A DNA stretch of 26,304 bases from CAJCIY01 sp036379355 (GCA_036379355.1 DASVGV010000157.1:1-26304); one strand, 5' to 3'. Positions 1-7,652 are shown, counted from the first letter of the stretch. Notes: generated from the sequence alone by a model not told the origin. Program-made: numbers and translations.

Positions 1-443
1 CCACCGGAGCCACGCGGGTGAACCTCGGCACCGCGGCCCTGGAGGATCCCGACTGGGTCCGGCGCGCCATCGCGCGGGTCGGCGACCGGATCGCGGTGGG
101 CCTCGACGTCCGCGGCACCACCTTGTCGGCCCGCGGCTGGACCCGCGACGGCGGTGAGCTGTTCGACGTGCTGGCCCGCCTCGACGCCGAGGGGTGCGCA
201 CGCTATGTCGTCACCGACGTCCGCCGCGACGGCACGCTCACCGGTCCCAACCTCGACCTGCTGCGCGACGTGTGCGGGCGGACGGACCGGCCGGTGGTGG
301 CGAGCGGGGGGGTGAGCGACCTGGCCGACCTGGAGCGGCTGGCCACGCTGGAGGGTGACGGGGTCGAGGGCGTCATCGTGGGAAAGGCCCTGTACGCCAA
401 GGCTTTCACCGTGACCGAAGCGCTCGCCGCCCTGCGGTCATGA
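1..443 (+). CDS. priA: Phosphoribosyl isomerase A, bifunctional HisA/TrpF (PriA), 3' part
   Basis: This is the C-terminal part of a (beta/alpha)8-barrel isomerase; the reading frame is open from base 3, so the gene begins before the window. HisA isomerises ProFAR to PRFAR in histidine synthesis. In actinobacteria the same enzyme (PriA) usually also isomerises phosphoribosylanthranilate (the TrpF step). Seen: a stretch beginning GTAALEDPDWV, then VGLDVRG, RGWTRDGG, VVTDVRRDGTL, VVASGGV and VGKALYA. The Arg and Trp of RGWT match the substrate-switching residues known from mycobacterial PriA, and the Asp of VTDV fits the second catalytic Asp. The bifunctional call is inference, supported by the absence of trpF among the trp genes here. 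Its stop overlaps the hisF start (ATGA), so the two are likely translated from one mRNA. Confidence 0.93.
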   Translation, partial: TGATRVNLGTAALEDPDWVRRAIARVGDRIAVGLDVRGTTLSARGWTRDGGELFDVLARLDAEGCARYVVTDVRRDGTLTGPNLDLLRDVCGRTDRPVVASGGVSDLADLERLATLEGDGVEGVIVGKALYAKAFTVTEALAALRS

Positions 444-1201
444 CCGTCGCGACGCGCGTGATCGCGTGCCTCGACGTCGACGCGGGCCGGGTCGTCAAGG
501 GCGTGCGGTTCGCGGGCCTGCGGGACGCCGGCGACCCGGTCGAGCTCGCCGCCCGGTATGACGAGCAGGGGGTGGACGAGCTGGTCTTCCTCGACATCAC
601 CGCATCCAGCGGCGACCGGGAGACGACGTACGAGGTCGTCCGGCGTACCGCCGAACAGGTTTTCATCCCGCTCACCGTCGGCGGGGGAGTGCGCAGCGCC
701 GACGACGTCGACCGGCTGCTACGTGCCGGAGCGGACAAGGTCGGTATCAACACCGCGGCCGTGCAGCGGCCGGAGCTGCTCGCCGAGTGCGCCCGCCGGT
801 TCGGCAACCAGTGCATCGTTCTTTCGGTCGACGCCCGGCGAAACCCCAGCACTAGCAGCGGTTTCGAGGTCACGACGCACGGCGGTCGAACCGGAACGGG
901 TCTCGACGCCGTCGAGTGGGCACGTCGGGGTGCGGAACTCGGCGCCGGCGAGGTCCTGCTCAACTCCATCGACGCGGACGGCACCACCGACGGCTACGAC
1001 CTGCCGATGACCGCCGCGGTCCGCGCAGCCGTCGACGTACCGCTCATCGCCTCCGGCGGAGCGGGCCGACTTGAGGACTTCGCCCCGGCCGTCGCGGCCG
1101 GCGCCGACGCCGTCCTCGCCGCCAGCGTCTTCCACTTCGGCGTCCTGACCGTCGGCGACGTCAAGTCGGCCCTCCGCGCCGCCGGCCGCCTCGTGCGCTG
1201 A
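440..1201 (+). CDS. hisF: Imidazole glycerol phosphate synthase, cyclase subunit HisF
   Basis: HisF is the cyclase half of imidazole glycerol phosphate synthase. With ammonia supplied by HisH it turns PRFAR into IGP and AICAR. The 253-residue length is normal for the family. Seen: VIACLDVD near the N-terminus with Asp12, and VLSVDARR with Asp131, which match the two catalytic aspartates; phosphate-binding loops LTVGGGVR and IASGGAG; and the C-terminal AASVFHFG motif. The ATG at 440 overlaps the hisA stop, a typical coupled arrangement. No hisI follows directly, although hisF-hisI adjacency is common in actinobacteria. Instead a protein relic and a leftward regulator lie downstream, and hisI is about 6.4 kb away. 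hisH is not in the window. Confidence 0.97.
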   Translation: MTVATRVIACLDVDAGRVVKGVRFAGLRDAGDPVELAARYDEQGVDELVFLDITASSGDRETTYEVVRRTAEQVFIPLTVGGGVRSADDVDRLLRAGADKVGINTAAVQRPELLAECARRFGNQCIVLSVDARRNPSTSSGFEVTTHGGRTGTGLDAVEWARRGAELGAGEVLLNSIDADGTTDGYDLPMTAAVRAAVDVPLIASGGAGRLEDFAPAVAAGADAVLAASVFHFGVLTVGDVKSALRAAGRLVR

Positions 1202-1238
1202 CCGGCCGCACTTCCGGGACGCTGGGCAGAGTCGGGCG

Positions 1239-1331
1239 ATGCGGGTGACGGCGGCTACGGACGGGAAGATCACTCTCTACAGCAACGCCGGCAGCATCAA
1301 CCTCGTCGCCGACCTCGTCGGATACCACCTG
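1239..1331 (+). pseudogene. Relic of an actinobacterial secreted-protein repeat domain
   Basis: The frame from 1239 encodes about 31 residues with a cluster reading GKITLYSNAGSIN followed by LVADLVGYHL. This resembles the segment that ends a domain common in large secreted actinobacterial proteins, which reads roughly GxVTLYNSxGSxxLIADLxGYY. Only the tail of such a domain is present. There is no signal peptide, no N-terminal body and no good ribosome binding site, and the frame simply runs on into the antisense of marR. I read it as a decayed fragment left by a deletion or insertion between hisF and marR. The family match is from memory of the motif, so confidence is moderate. It could also be a chance reading. 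Confidence 0.4.
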
Positions 1332-1351
1332 AGCTGGCCGAGCCGGCTCAG
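1329..1351 (+). terminator. Strong hairpin between hisF and marR
   Basis: Arms CTGAGC-T-GGC and GCC-G-GCTCAG enclose a three-base loop (CGA). This gives a 10-pair stem with one internal U-G pair on the + strand RNA. It sits between converging genes and includes the marR stop codon. There is no T-tract, which is normal for actinobacterial terminators. On the minus-strand RNA the U-G pair becomes an A-C mismatch, so it should work better for rightward transcription from hisA-hisF. Confidence 0.5.
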
Positions 1352-1788
1352 TCCAGCTCGGCCAGGGCGGCCAACGCCGAGCGCAGCCGGCTCACCCCCG
1401 GCCGGCCGATCTTCTCGGCCAAGGCGGCGTCGACCGACTCGGTTGCCGCCCGGGTAGCCGTCGCGGCCGCCCGGCCGCGCTCGGTGAGGTCGACGACGAC
1501 GCGCCTGCGGTCGCCCGTGGCCGGTACACGCTCGACGTAGCCGCGCAGGACGAGCGCGTCCACCAGCTGGCTGACCGCCTGCTTCGACGTGCCCAGCCCG
1601 CGGGCCACGGTGCCAAGCCCTTCCAGCGGGCCGTTGTTCGCGATCCCGCCGACGACCCACGTCCCATGCCGCGGCATGTCGTCGAACCCGTGTGCGGCGC
1701 AGGCTGCGCGGATCGCGCGCCCGTAGGCCCGGCTACCGCTGCGCAGGAGCGCCGGCGTGACCACGTCGTCGTACCAGTGGCTCGGCAT
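1348..1788 (-). CDS. MarR-family winged-helix transcriptional regulator
   Basis: A 146-residue helix-turn-helix protein of MarR type. Seen: a segment LEGLGTVARGLGTSKQAVSQLVDALVLRGYVERVPATGDRRRVVVDLTERG, described here in parts: the recognition helix lies around SKQAVSQLVDAL, followed by the winged hairpin with the family-typical DRR. The reading frame could extend to an ATG at 1809. I chose the ATG at 1788 because a -35 TTGACG (1820-1825), 18-base spacer and -10 TACGCT (1796-1801) lie immediately upstream, placing transcription start on or next to that ATG. The gene is divergent from an ABC exporter pair, so control of those exporters by a small ligand is the natural inference. The ligand is unknown. 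Confidence 0.85.
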   Translation of the reverse strand: MPSHWYDDVVTPALLRSGSRAYGRAIRAACAAHGFDDMPRHGTWVVGGIANNGPLEGLGTVARGLGTSKQAVSQLVDALVLRGYVERVPATGDRRRVVVDLTERGRAAATATRAATESVDAALAEKIGRPGVSRLRSALAALAELD

Positions 1789-1795
1789 GGCTGTG

Positions 1796-1825
1796 AGCGT
1801 AGAAGTCAAGGACCATGACCGTCAA
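1796..1825 (-). promoter_or_regulatory. Promoter for marR
   Basis: On the minus strand TTGACG (1820-1825) and TACGCT (1796-1801) are separated by 18 bases. The -10 box ends 7 bases before the ATG at 1788, which suggests a leaderless mRNA. This is the best consensus-like promoter in the window. Confidence 0.55.
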
Positions 1826-1894
1826 CCTCATGGACGGGTCGGTGCTGCCGGTGCCGGCGCCGCCGGGACCGGCGACGGAGATAGCACGAACCTG

Positions 1895-1921
1895 CATACT
1901 CGCTGGCAGACGTCTGGGAGG
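1895..1921 (+). promoter_or_regulatory. Possible promoter, operator and ribosome binding site for the ABC exporter genes
   Basis: A CATACT -10-like box (1895-1900) is followed by a perfect 10-base palindrome CAGACGTCTG (1907-1916) around the expected transcription start. The ribosome binding sequence GGGAGG (1916-1921) lies 10 bases before the GTG at 1932. No clear -35 was found. The palindrome is a candidate site for the divergent MarR regulator, but this is only positional inference. Confidence 0.35.
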
Positions 1922-1931
1922 ATCGGGTCTC

Positions 1932-3677
1932 GTGCGTGGTGGCCGGGTTCTTCGCCGCGGCCTCGCGGTCCTCTGGCAGGCGGTACGGCAGGAGCCGCGC
2001 AGCTTTGCGGTGTCCCTCGTCGGCAGTGGCGTCTATGGCGGGATGATCATTCTCCAGTCGTACGTCCTCGGTGCGATCACCACTCATGTCGTCACTCCCG
2101 CGCTGGCGCAGCACCGGACCGACCGGGCGGCGCTCGCGATCAGCGTCGCGGTGATCATCGCGGTGGCGGGGTTCAAGATCGCCGGCATTGTCGCCCGGCG
2201 ACTGGGCGCCGGCGTCATGCAGTACGACATGCAGGCCCGCTACCGGCGCGCCGTCACCCGCCAGTACCTGCGGCTGCCGATGTCCTGGCACGCCAAGCAC
2301 CCCACCGGGGCCCTGCTGTCGAACGCGAACTCCGACGTCGAGGCCGCCTGGTACCCCGTGGCCCCGTTCCCGTTCGCCGTCGGCGTCTGCGTGATCATCG
2401 TCGTGACGATCGTCCTGCTTTTCCTGACCGACGTCGTCCTGGCCCTGGTCGGTTGCGTGGTCTTCCCGGCGATCATCGCGGTCAACAGCTTCTACGTGAC
2501 CGACATGTCGCCGCGGGTGGCGCGTGCCCAGCAGCTGCGGGCCGAGGCGAGCGGCATCGCGCACGAGAGCTTCGACGGCGCGCTCGTGGTGAAGACCCTC
2601 GGCAAGGAGGACGCGGAGACCGCGCGCTTCACCGCCCGCGTCCTCGATCTGCGCGACGCCCTCATCCACCAGGGGAGGCTGCGCGGGCTGTTCGACCCGG
2701 TGCTGGAGGCGATCCCGAACCTCGGCGTACTCGTCGTCCTCCTGGTCGGGGCGACCCGCGTCAGCACCGGGACGCTCGTGCAGGTCGCTTACCTGTTCGG
2801 GTTGCTGGCCTTTCCGCTGCGCGCCATCGGCTGGGTCCTCGCGGAGATCCCGCGGTCGGTCGTCGGCTGGGACCGGGTGCAGAGCGTGCTGCGCGAGACC
2901 GGGGAGATGCCCTTCGGCGCCGGCACTCTGACCACATCGGGCGGTGCGGCCCTGACCGCTCGGGGAGTCGGGTTCGCGTACGACGGGCACGAGCCGGTCC
3001 TGACCGGCATCGACCTCGACGTCCGCCCCGGGACGACGGTCGCGGTCGTCGGCGCCACCGGGGCCGGCAAGTCGACCCTCGCCGCGCTGCTGGTCCGCCT
3101 CAGCGACCCGGTCGAGGGCAGGGTGGCCCTGGACGGCGCCGACCTGCGGACGCTGGTAGCGGGGGAGATCGCCCGGCACGTGGCGCTGGTGCCCCAGCAG
3201 ACGTTCATCTTCGACGACAGCATCCGGGGCAACGTGACCCTCGGTGCGGACATCCCCGACGAGCGAGTCTGGTGGGCACTGCGGCTGGCCCAGGCGGACG
3301 GGTTCGTGGCGCGCCTCGACGGTGGGCTGGACACCCTGGTCGGTGAACGGGGCACGTCGCTGTCGGGCGGCCAGCGGCAGCGGCTTGCGCTCGCCCGTGC
3401 CCTCGTCCGGCGGCCGCGGCTGCTCGTCCTCGACGACGCCACCTCCGCGGTCGACACGTCGGTCGAGCGGGCGATCCTCGACGGCCTGCGCGAGGAGGTC
3501 GACGCCACCATGCTCGTCGTCGCGTACCGGAAGGCGACGATCGCACTGGCCGACGAGGTGCTCCTGCTGACCGGCGGCCGCATCGCCGACCGCGGCCGGC
3601 ACGAGGATCTGCTGGCGCGCAACCAGGACTACGCCGACATCGTCGATGCGTACGACGTCGCGGCGGAGCGCGCATGA
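1932..3677 (+). CDS. ABC exporter half-transporter, degenerate-site subunit
   Basis: A 581-residue fused membrane-ATPase half-transporter of the multidrug/lipid exporter class, in the inner membrane. About six membrane segments fill residues 20-310 and the ATPase domain follows. Seen: Walker A GATGAGKST (about 374-382), Q-loop VPQQTFIF, intact signature LSGGQRQR (about 477-484), and Walker B LLVLDDATSAVD, in which Asp502 replaces the catalytic Glu. The H-loop reads VAYRK, with Tyr532 in place of His. This half therefore forms a non-hydrolysing site, as in heterodimeric exporters. I chose GTG 1932, with GGGAGG upstream, over the ATG at 1815, which lies inside the marR promoter. The stop overlaps the next gene (ATGA), which encodes the complementary half. 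The substrate is not predictable. Confidence 0.9.
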   Translation: MRGGRVLRRGLAVLWQAVRQEPRSFAVSLVGSGVYGGMIILQSYVLGAITTHVVTPALAQHRTDRAALAISVAVIIAVAGFKIAGIVARRLGAGVMQYDMQARYRRAVTRQYLRLPMSWHAKHPTGALLSNANSDVEAAWYPVAPFPFAVGVCVIIVVTIVLLFLTDVVLALVGCVVFPAIIAVNSFYVTDMSPRVARAQQLRAEASGIAHESFDGALVVKTLGKEDAETARFTARVLDLRDALIHQGRLRGLFDPVLEAIPNLGVLVVLLVGATRVSTGTLVQVAYLFGLLAFPLRAIGWVLAEIPRSVVGWDRVQSVLRETGEMPFGAGTLTTSGGAALTARGVGFAYDGHEPVLTGIDLDVRPGTTVAVVGATGAGKSTLAALLVRLSDPVEGRVALDGADLRTLVAGEIARHVALVPQQTFIFDDSIRGNVTLGADIPDERVWWALRLAQADGFVARLDGGLDTLVGERGTSLSGGQRQRLALARALVRRPRLLVLDDATSAVDTSVERAILDGLREEVDATMLVVAYRKATIALADEVLLLTGGRIADRGRHEDLLARNQDYADIVDAYDVAAERA

Positions 3678-5452
3678 CGGCTCTGACGATCCCGGCGCCG
3701 GAAGGCCGGGTGGTCCGGCGGGTGGCGCGGCTGGCGCCGGAGTTCTCCCGCGGCTTTGTGCTGACCCTCTTGCTCGCGCTCGTGGCCACCGCCGGGCGGG
3801 TGATCACCCCGGTGATCGTCGAGGCGGTGCTCGACCGCGGGCTACGCGGCGGGCACGTCCACACCGGCCTGATCCGTGAGCTGGTCGGGCTGGGCGCGCT
3901 CGCGGTCGCCGTCACCGCCGTCGCCAACGTCGTGATGAACCGCCGGCTCTACGTCTCCACGGAGTCGGGCCTGGCCACGCTGCGGATCAAGACCTTCCGG
4001 CACGTGCACGACCTGTCCGTGCTGCACCAGCAGGCCGAGCGACGGGGTGCGCTCGTCAGTCGCGTGACGAGCGACGTCGACACCGTCAGCATCTTCCTGC
4101 AGTTCGGCGGCATCTTCCTCATCACCGCGGGCGGCCAGTTACTGATCGCGACCGCGCTGATGTTCGTCTACTCGTGGCAGTTGGCCCTGCTGGTGCTGGC
4201 CTCGTTCCTGCCGCTCGCCTACGTGGGGCGCGTCCTCCAGCCGAGGCTCCAGGCCGCGTACGGGCTCGTACGCATCCGGATCGGGGAGATGCTCGGCGCG
4301 ATCGCCGAGTCGGTCTCGGGCGCGACCGTGATCCGGGCCCACGCCATCGAGGCGCGGACGGCCGACCGGGTCGACCGGGCGGTGGCGGCGACCCGGAACG
4401 CGCAGTACCGCGCCCAGCTGGTCTCCGTCGGGGTCTACCTCGGTGGCGAGGCCGGGGCGGCGATCGCGAACTGCTGCCTGGTGGTGGTCGGGGTGCTCCT
4501 CGGTGTCGGCGGCCACCTGTCGCTCGGCCGGTTCGTCGCGTTCCTGTTCCTCGTCACCCTCTTCGTCCAGCCGGTGCAGGTGGCCACCGACGCGATCAAC
4601 GAGGCGCAGAACGCGCTCGCCTCGCTGGGCCGGATCCTGGAGGTCCTCGACACGCCGACCGATGTGGCGGACCCCGGCCCGGCCGGGCGACCGCTGCCCG
4701 ACGGCCCGCTCTCGGCCCGGTTCCGGCACGTCCGGTACGCGTACCCGGGCGGCCCGGAGGTGCTGCACGACATCGACCTCGATCTTCCCGCCGGGCGTCG
4801 GTACGCCGTGGTCGGGGAGACCGGTGGTGGCAAGACGACCGTCGCCAAGCTGCTGACCCGACTGATGGATCCGACGTCCGGGACGGTGGAGCTCGGCGGC
4901 GTCCCGCTGCCGTCGGTCACGTTCGCCTCGCTCCGCTCGCGGGTCGTCGTCGTGCCCCAGGACGGGTTCCTGTTCGACACGACGATCGCGGGCAACGTCG
5001 CGTACGGCCGGGACGGGATCACCGACGAGGAGGTGGCGCGGGCATTCGGCGACCTGGGTCTCAGGGACTGGCTGGCCGCGCTGCCCGACGGGGTGCGTAC
5101 CCCGGTCGGCGAGGGCGGCGAGGCGCTGTCGGTCGGCGAGCGGCAGCTGGTGGCGCTCGCCCGCGCGTACGTCGCCGACCCGGACCTGCTCGTGCTCGAC
5201 GAGGCGACGTCGGCCGTCGACCCCGCGACCGAGGTCCGGCTGGCCCACGCGCTCGAGCGGCTGACAGAAGGGCGGACCAGCGTGACCGTCGCGCACCGCC
5301 TGTCGACCGCCGAGGCCGCCGACGAGGTGCTCGTCGTCGAGGCCGGCGAGGTGGTCCAGCGCGGTGCCCACGCCGACCTGCTTGCCGAGGGGGGCACCTA
5401 CGGCCGGCTGCACGCCGCGTGGGCGGTACACCGGCTCGGGCCGGAAGGCTGA
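3674..5452 (+). CDS. ABC exporter half-transporter, catalytic-site subunit
   Basis: A 592-residue partner of the preceding half-transporter, with about six membrane segments (residues 25-310) followed by the ATPase domain. Seen: Walker A GETGGGKTT (about 381-389), Q-loop VPQDGFLF, Walker B LLVLDEATSAVD with catalytic Glu510, and H-loop VAHRLST with His541. The signature motif is altered to LSVGE (485-489) instead of LSGGQ. Defects are therefore split between the two proteins: this signature pairs with the degenerate Walker B of the first subunit, while this protein's intact Walker B/H-loop pairs with the first subunit's LSGGQ. That is the pattern of asymmetric heterodimeric exporters. The ATG overlaps the upstream stop, so translation is coupled. 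Export of a drug-like or lipid molecule is inference. Confidence 0.92.
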   Translation: MTALTIPAPEGRVVRRVARLAPEFSRGFVLTLLLALVATAGRVITPVIVEAVLDRGLRGGHVHTGLIRELVGLGALAVAVTAVANVVMNRRLYVSTESGLATLRIKTFRHVHDLSVLHQQAERRGALVSRVTSDVDTVSIFLQFGGIFLITAGGQLLIATALMFVYSWQLALLVLASFLPLAYVGRVLQPRLQAAYGLVRIRIGEMLGAIAESVSGATVIRAHAIEARTADRVDRAVAATRNAQYRAQLVSVGVYLGGEAGAAIANCCLVVVGVLLGVGGHLSLGRFVAFLFLVTLFVQPVQVATDAINEAQNALASLGRILEVLDTPTDVADPGPAGRPLPDGPLSARFRHVRYAYPGGPEVLHDIDLDLPAGRRYAVVGETGGGKTTVAKLLTRLMDPTSGTVELGGVPLPSVTFASLRSRVVVVPQDGFLFDTTIAGNVAYGRDGITDEEVARAFGDLGLRDWLAALPDGVRTPVGEGGEALSVGERQLVALARAYVADPDLLVLDEATSAVDPATEVRLAHALERLTEGRTSVTVAHRLSTAEAADEVLVVEAGEVVQRGAHADLLAEGGTYGRLHAAWAVHRLGPEG

Positions 5453-5492
5453 GCGTGTCGTACCCGGCGCGTACCGTCCTTCGGGTTCCGGC

Positions 5493-5520
5493 ATCTGCGC
5501 ACCGACATCTGCACACCGAC
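5493..5520 (+). repeat. Two tandem 14-base repeats upstream of the MFS gene
   Basis: ATCTGCGCACCGAC and ATCTGCACACCGAC lie head to tail with one difference, ending 10 bases before the MFS start. They lie in the 78-base gap between the ABC genes and the MFS gene and could be a direct-repeat protein-binding site or a chance duplication. Confidence 0.45.
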
Positions 5521-5530
5521 AGGACTTCTC

Positions 5531-7024
5531 GTGGCTGACCCGATGACCGACCTCGCGCCCGACGCGCGGCCCTGGCCGGCGATGTGGGCGCTGTGTCTCG
5601 GTTTCTTCATGATCCTCGTCGACTCGACCATCGTGTCGGTCGCGACCCCGGCGATCATGAAGAGCCTGGACGCCGGCGTGAACGAGGTCGTGTGGGTGAC
5701 CAGCGCCTACCTGCTGGCCTATGCGGTGCCGCTGCTCATCACCGGGCGGCTGGGGGACCGGTTCGGCCCGAAGAACGTCTATCTCGCGGGGCTGACCGTC
5801 TTCACGCTCAGCTCGCTGTGGTGTGGGCTCACCCACGACATCCACCAGCTGATCACCGCGCGCGTGGTGCAGGGGCTGGGGGCCGCGCTGCTCACGCCCC
5901 AGACGATGTCGGTGATCACCCGGATCTTCCCGGCGACGAAGCGCGGGCAGGCGATGGGCATGTGGGGTGCGGTCGCCGGCGTGGCCACGCTCGTCGGTCC
6001 CGTCCTCGGCGGCGCGCTGGTCGACGGCCTTGGCTGGGAGTGGATCTTCTTCATCAACGTGCCGGTGGGCGTGGTCGGCTTCGCACTGGCCGTCCGGCTG
6101 GTCCCCACGCTGCCGCGGCACTCGCACTCGTTCGACTGGTTCGGGGTGCTGCTGAGCGCGGTCGCGATGTTCCTGCTGGTGTTCGCGATCCAGGAGGGCC
6201 AGGACCAGCACTGGGACGCGACGATCTGGACGATGATCGCGGTCGGCGCGGCCGTGCTGGTCGCGTTCGTGCTGTGGCAGAGGCGCAACCGGCGTGAGCC
6301 GCTGGTGCCGCTGGACCTGTTCCGGGACCGCAACTTCTCGCTGTCGAACATCGCGATCACCACGGTGGGCTTCGCGATCATCGCGATGGCCTTCCCGATC
6401 ATGCTGTACGCGCAGGACGTCCGCGGCCTCTCGCCGCTGCGCGCCGCGCTCCTGCTGGTCCCGATCGCGGTGCTGAGCGGCATCCTGGCCCCGTACGTCG
6501 GCCGTGCCGCCGACCGCGTGCATCCCCGCTACCTGGCCGGCATCGGCCTGCTGCTGTTCCCCGCCGGGCTGGTGTGGCTGGCCGCCGTGATGCGCCCGGG
6601 CGCCGCGATCTGGCAGCTCGAGCTGCCGATCGCGCTGCTCGGCGTCGGCAGCGGGTTCGTCTGGTCGCCGCTGTCGACGACCGCCACCCGCAACCTGCCG
6701 ATGAGCCAGGCCGGCGCGGGTTCGGGCATCTACAACGCCACTCGCCAGTTCGGCTCGGTCTTGGGCAGCGCGGCGATCGCCGTCCTCATGCAGTCGCGGC
6801 TGGGCGCCCACGGACTCGGCGGCGGGACCGGCACCGGCACCGGCACGCTGCCCGCTGCGCTGCACGGCGGGTTCAGCACGGCCATGGCGCAGTCGCTGCT
6901 GCTGCCCGCGGCGGTCATGGTCGTGGGACTGGTCGCCGCCCTGCTGTACGTGCGCCCCACGCACCTGCGCCGCGTCGCTCCCGAGACGCCGTCCGCGGAG
7001 CCGATCCCTGCGCCCATCGCCTGA
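5531..7024 (+). CDS. MFS drug/solute exporter, DHA2 (EmrB/QacA) type
   Basis: A 497-residue major facilitator with about 14 membrane segments, the DHA2 pattern of proton-driven multidrug exporters. Seen: the TM1 motif LVDSTIVSVATPAI (motif D1-like), the loop motif GRLGDRFGPKNVY (motif A), and the TM5 antiporter motif GPVLGGALVDGLGWEWIF (motif C). A low-complexity Gly-Thr run (GGGTGTGTGT) lies in a late loop near residue 435. The start used is GTG 5531 (MADPMTDLAP); the ATG at 5543 is equally possible. The gene lies 78 bases after the ABC pair and may share their transcript or the MarR control. The substrate is unknown. It ends 15 bases before the convergent DUF4190-like gene. Confidence 0.9.
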   Translation: MADPMTDLAPDARPWPAMWALCLGFFMILVDSTIVSVATPAIMKSLDAGVNEVVWVTSAYLLAYAVPLLITGRLGDRFGPKNVYLAGLTVFTLSSLWCGLTHDIHQLITARVVQGLGAALLTPQTMSVITRIFPATKRGQAMGMWGAVAGVATLVGPVLGGALVDGLGWEWIFFINVPVGVVGFALAVRLVPTLPRHSHSFDWFGVLLSAVAMFLLVFAIQEGQDQHWDATIWTMIAVGAAVLVAFVLWQRRNRREPLVPLDLFRDRNFSLSNIAITTVGFAIIAMAFPIMLYAQDVRGLSPLRAALLLVPIAVLSGILAPYVGRAADRVHPRYLAGIGLLLFPAGLVWLAAVMRPGAAIWQLELPIALLGVGSGFVWSPLSTTATRNLPMSQAGAGSGIYNATRQFGSVLGSAAIAVLMQSRLGAHGLGGGTGTGTGTLPAALHGGFSTAMAQSLLLPAAVMVVGLVAALLYVRPTHLRRVAPETPSAEPIPAPIA

Positions 7025-7045
7025 GGATCGGCGGGGCGGTCAGGC
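7019..7045. terminator. Inverted repeat between converging MFS and DUF4190-like genes
   Basis: GCCTGA and TCAGGC pair perfectly across 15 bases. Each arm contains the stop codon of one of the two converging genes. The stem is short and the loop long, so termination activity is uncertain. Confidence 0.3.
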
Positions 7046-7573
7046 CTTCGGGTAGTCCGGGTCGTTGCAGTGCAGGTGGCCGTCGACGTCCACGCAGTGC
7101 TTGTGCACGTAGACGTACACGGCGATGAACACGATGCTCGCGATCACCGCCAGCACGCCGAGCACGATCCCCGCGACGGCCATCCCGCCGTTGGACGCCT
7201 CGCGCCGGGCGGCCCGGCCCCGCCCGAGCGCCCCGAACACGATCGCCAGCACGCCCGGGACGATGCCGAGCACGAACAGCGAGGTGACCAGCCCGATGAC
7301 GCCCAGGACCAGGGACGCCACGCCGAACCCGTTGCGCGCGGGTGGTCCGCCGTAGCCGTACGGGTCGGCGTAGCCGCCCGGGTAGCCGGTGCCGTACCCG
7401 GTGCCGTAGCCCGGCGGCTGGCCGTACGCGGGCGGTCCGGCGGGATAGGGACTGGGCATCGGCCGCCCGCCGGATCCGGCTGGGGGTGCCGGCGGCGGGA
7501 CATAGGGCCCCGGGTCGGGCTGGTCCGGGGGACTCGCCGGCTGGTCCTCGGGACTCGACGGCTGGTCGCTCAT
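7040..7573 (-). CDS. Small Pro/Gly/Tyr-rich DUF4190-like membrane protein
   Basis: A 177-residue protein. The first 80 residues are disordered and rich in Pro, Gly and Tyr, with short repeats such as GYGTGYGTGYPGGY. Two membrane segments follow: roughly GVASLVLGVIGLVTSLFVLGIVPGVLAIVFGAL (described as residues 85-118) and GMAVAGIVLGVLAVIASIVFIAVY. The last 20 residues are outside or soluble and hold two Cys, in KHCVDVDGHLHCNDPDYP. This layout matches actinobacterial DUF4190 proteins, whose function is not established. I started at ATG 7573 because the longer frame (to 7825) runs through the antisense of hisI and lacks membrane or domain features. The gene is divergent from hisI. Confidence 0.8.
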   Translation of the reverse strand: MSDQPSSPEDQPASPPDQPDPGPYVPPPAPPAGSGGRPMPSPYPAGPPAYGQPPGYGTGYGTGYPGGYADPYGYGGPPARNGFGVASLVLGVIGLVTSLFVLGIVPGVLAIVFGALGRGRAARREASNGGMAVAGIVLGVLAVIASIVFIAVYVYVHKHCVDVDGHLHCNDPDYPKA

Positions 7574-7640
7574 CAGCCGTTCGCGATGGTCGTCGGGGCG
7601 CGCACCGGACAAGTCAAGCGCATCTGCCAGGGGGCACCGG

Positions 7641-7646
7641 CACAAT
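7641..7646 (+). promoter_or_regulatory. Possible -10 box for the hisI-trpE transcript
   Basis: CACAAT lies exactly 6 bases before the hisI ATG, so the mRNA would be leaderless. No convincing -35 was seen, and no Trp-rich leader ORF or attenuator lies in the 79 bases between hisI and the divergent gene. Confidence 0.35.
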
Positions 7647-7652
7647 GGCGTC

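Noticed and set aside
6826..6850. GGCACC-type tandem repeat inside the MFS gene
   Set aside because: It encodes a short Gly-Thr loop in frame and is too small and imperfect to be anything but low-complexity coding sequence.
4139..6964. A 941-codon open frame on the minus strand
   Set aside because: It is antisense to the ABC and MFS genes. Its product is Arg/His/Asp/Gly/Gln-rich with no domain, as expected of a shadow frame in very GC-rich DNA.
7574..7652. Search for a Trp leader peptide or attenuator before hisI-trpE
   Set aside because: There is no short ORF with Trp codons and no pair of alternative hairpins, and the probable transcript starts at the hisI ATG.
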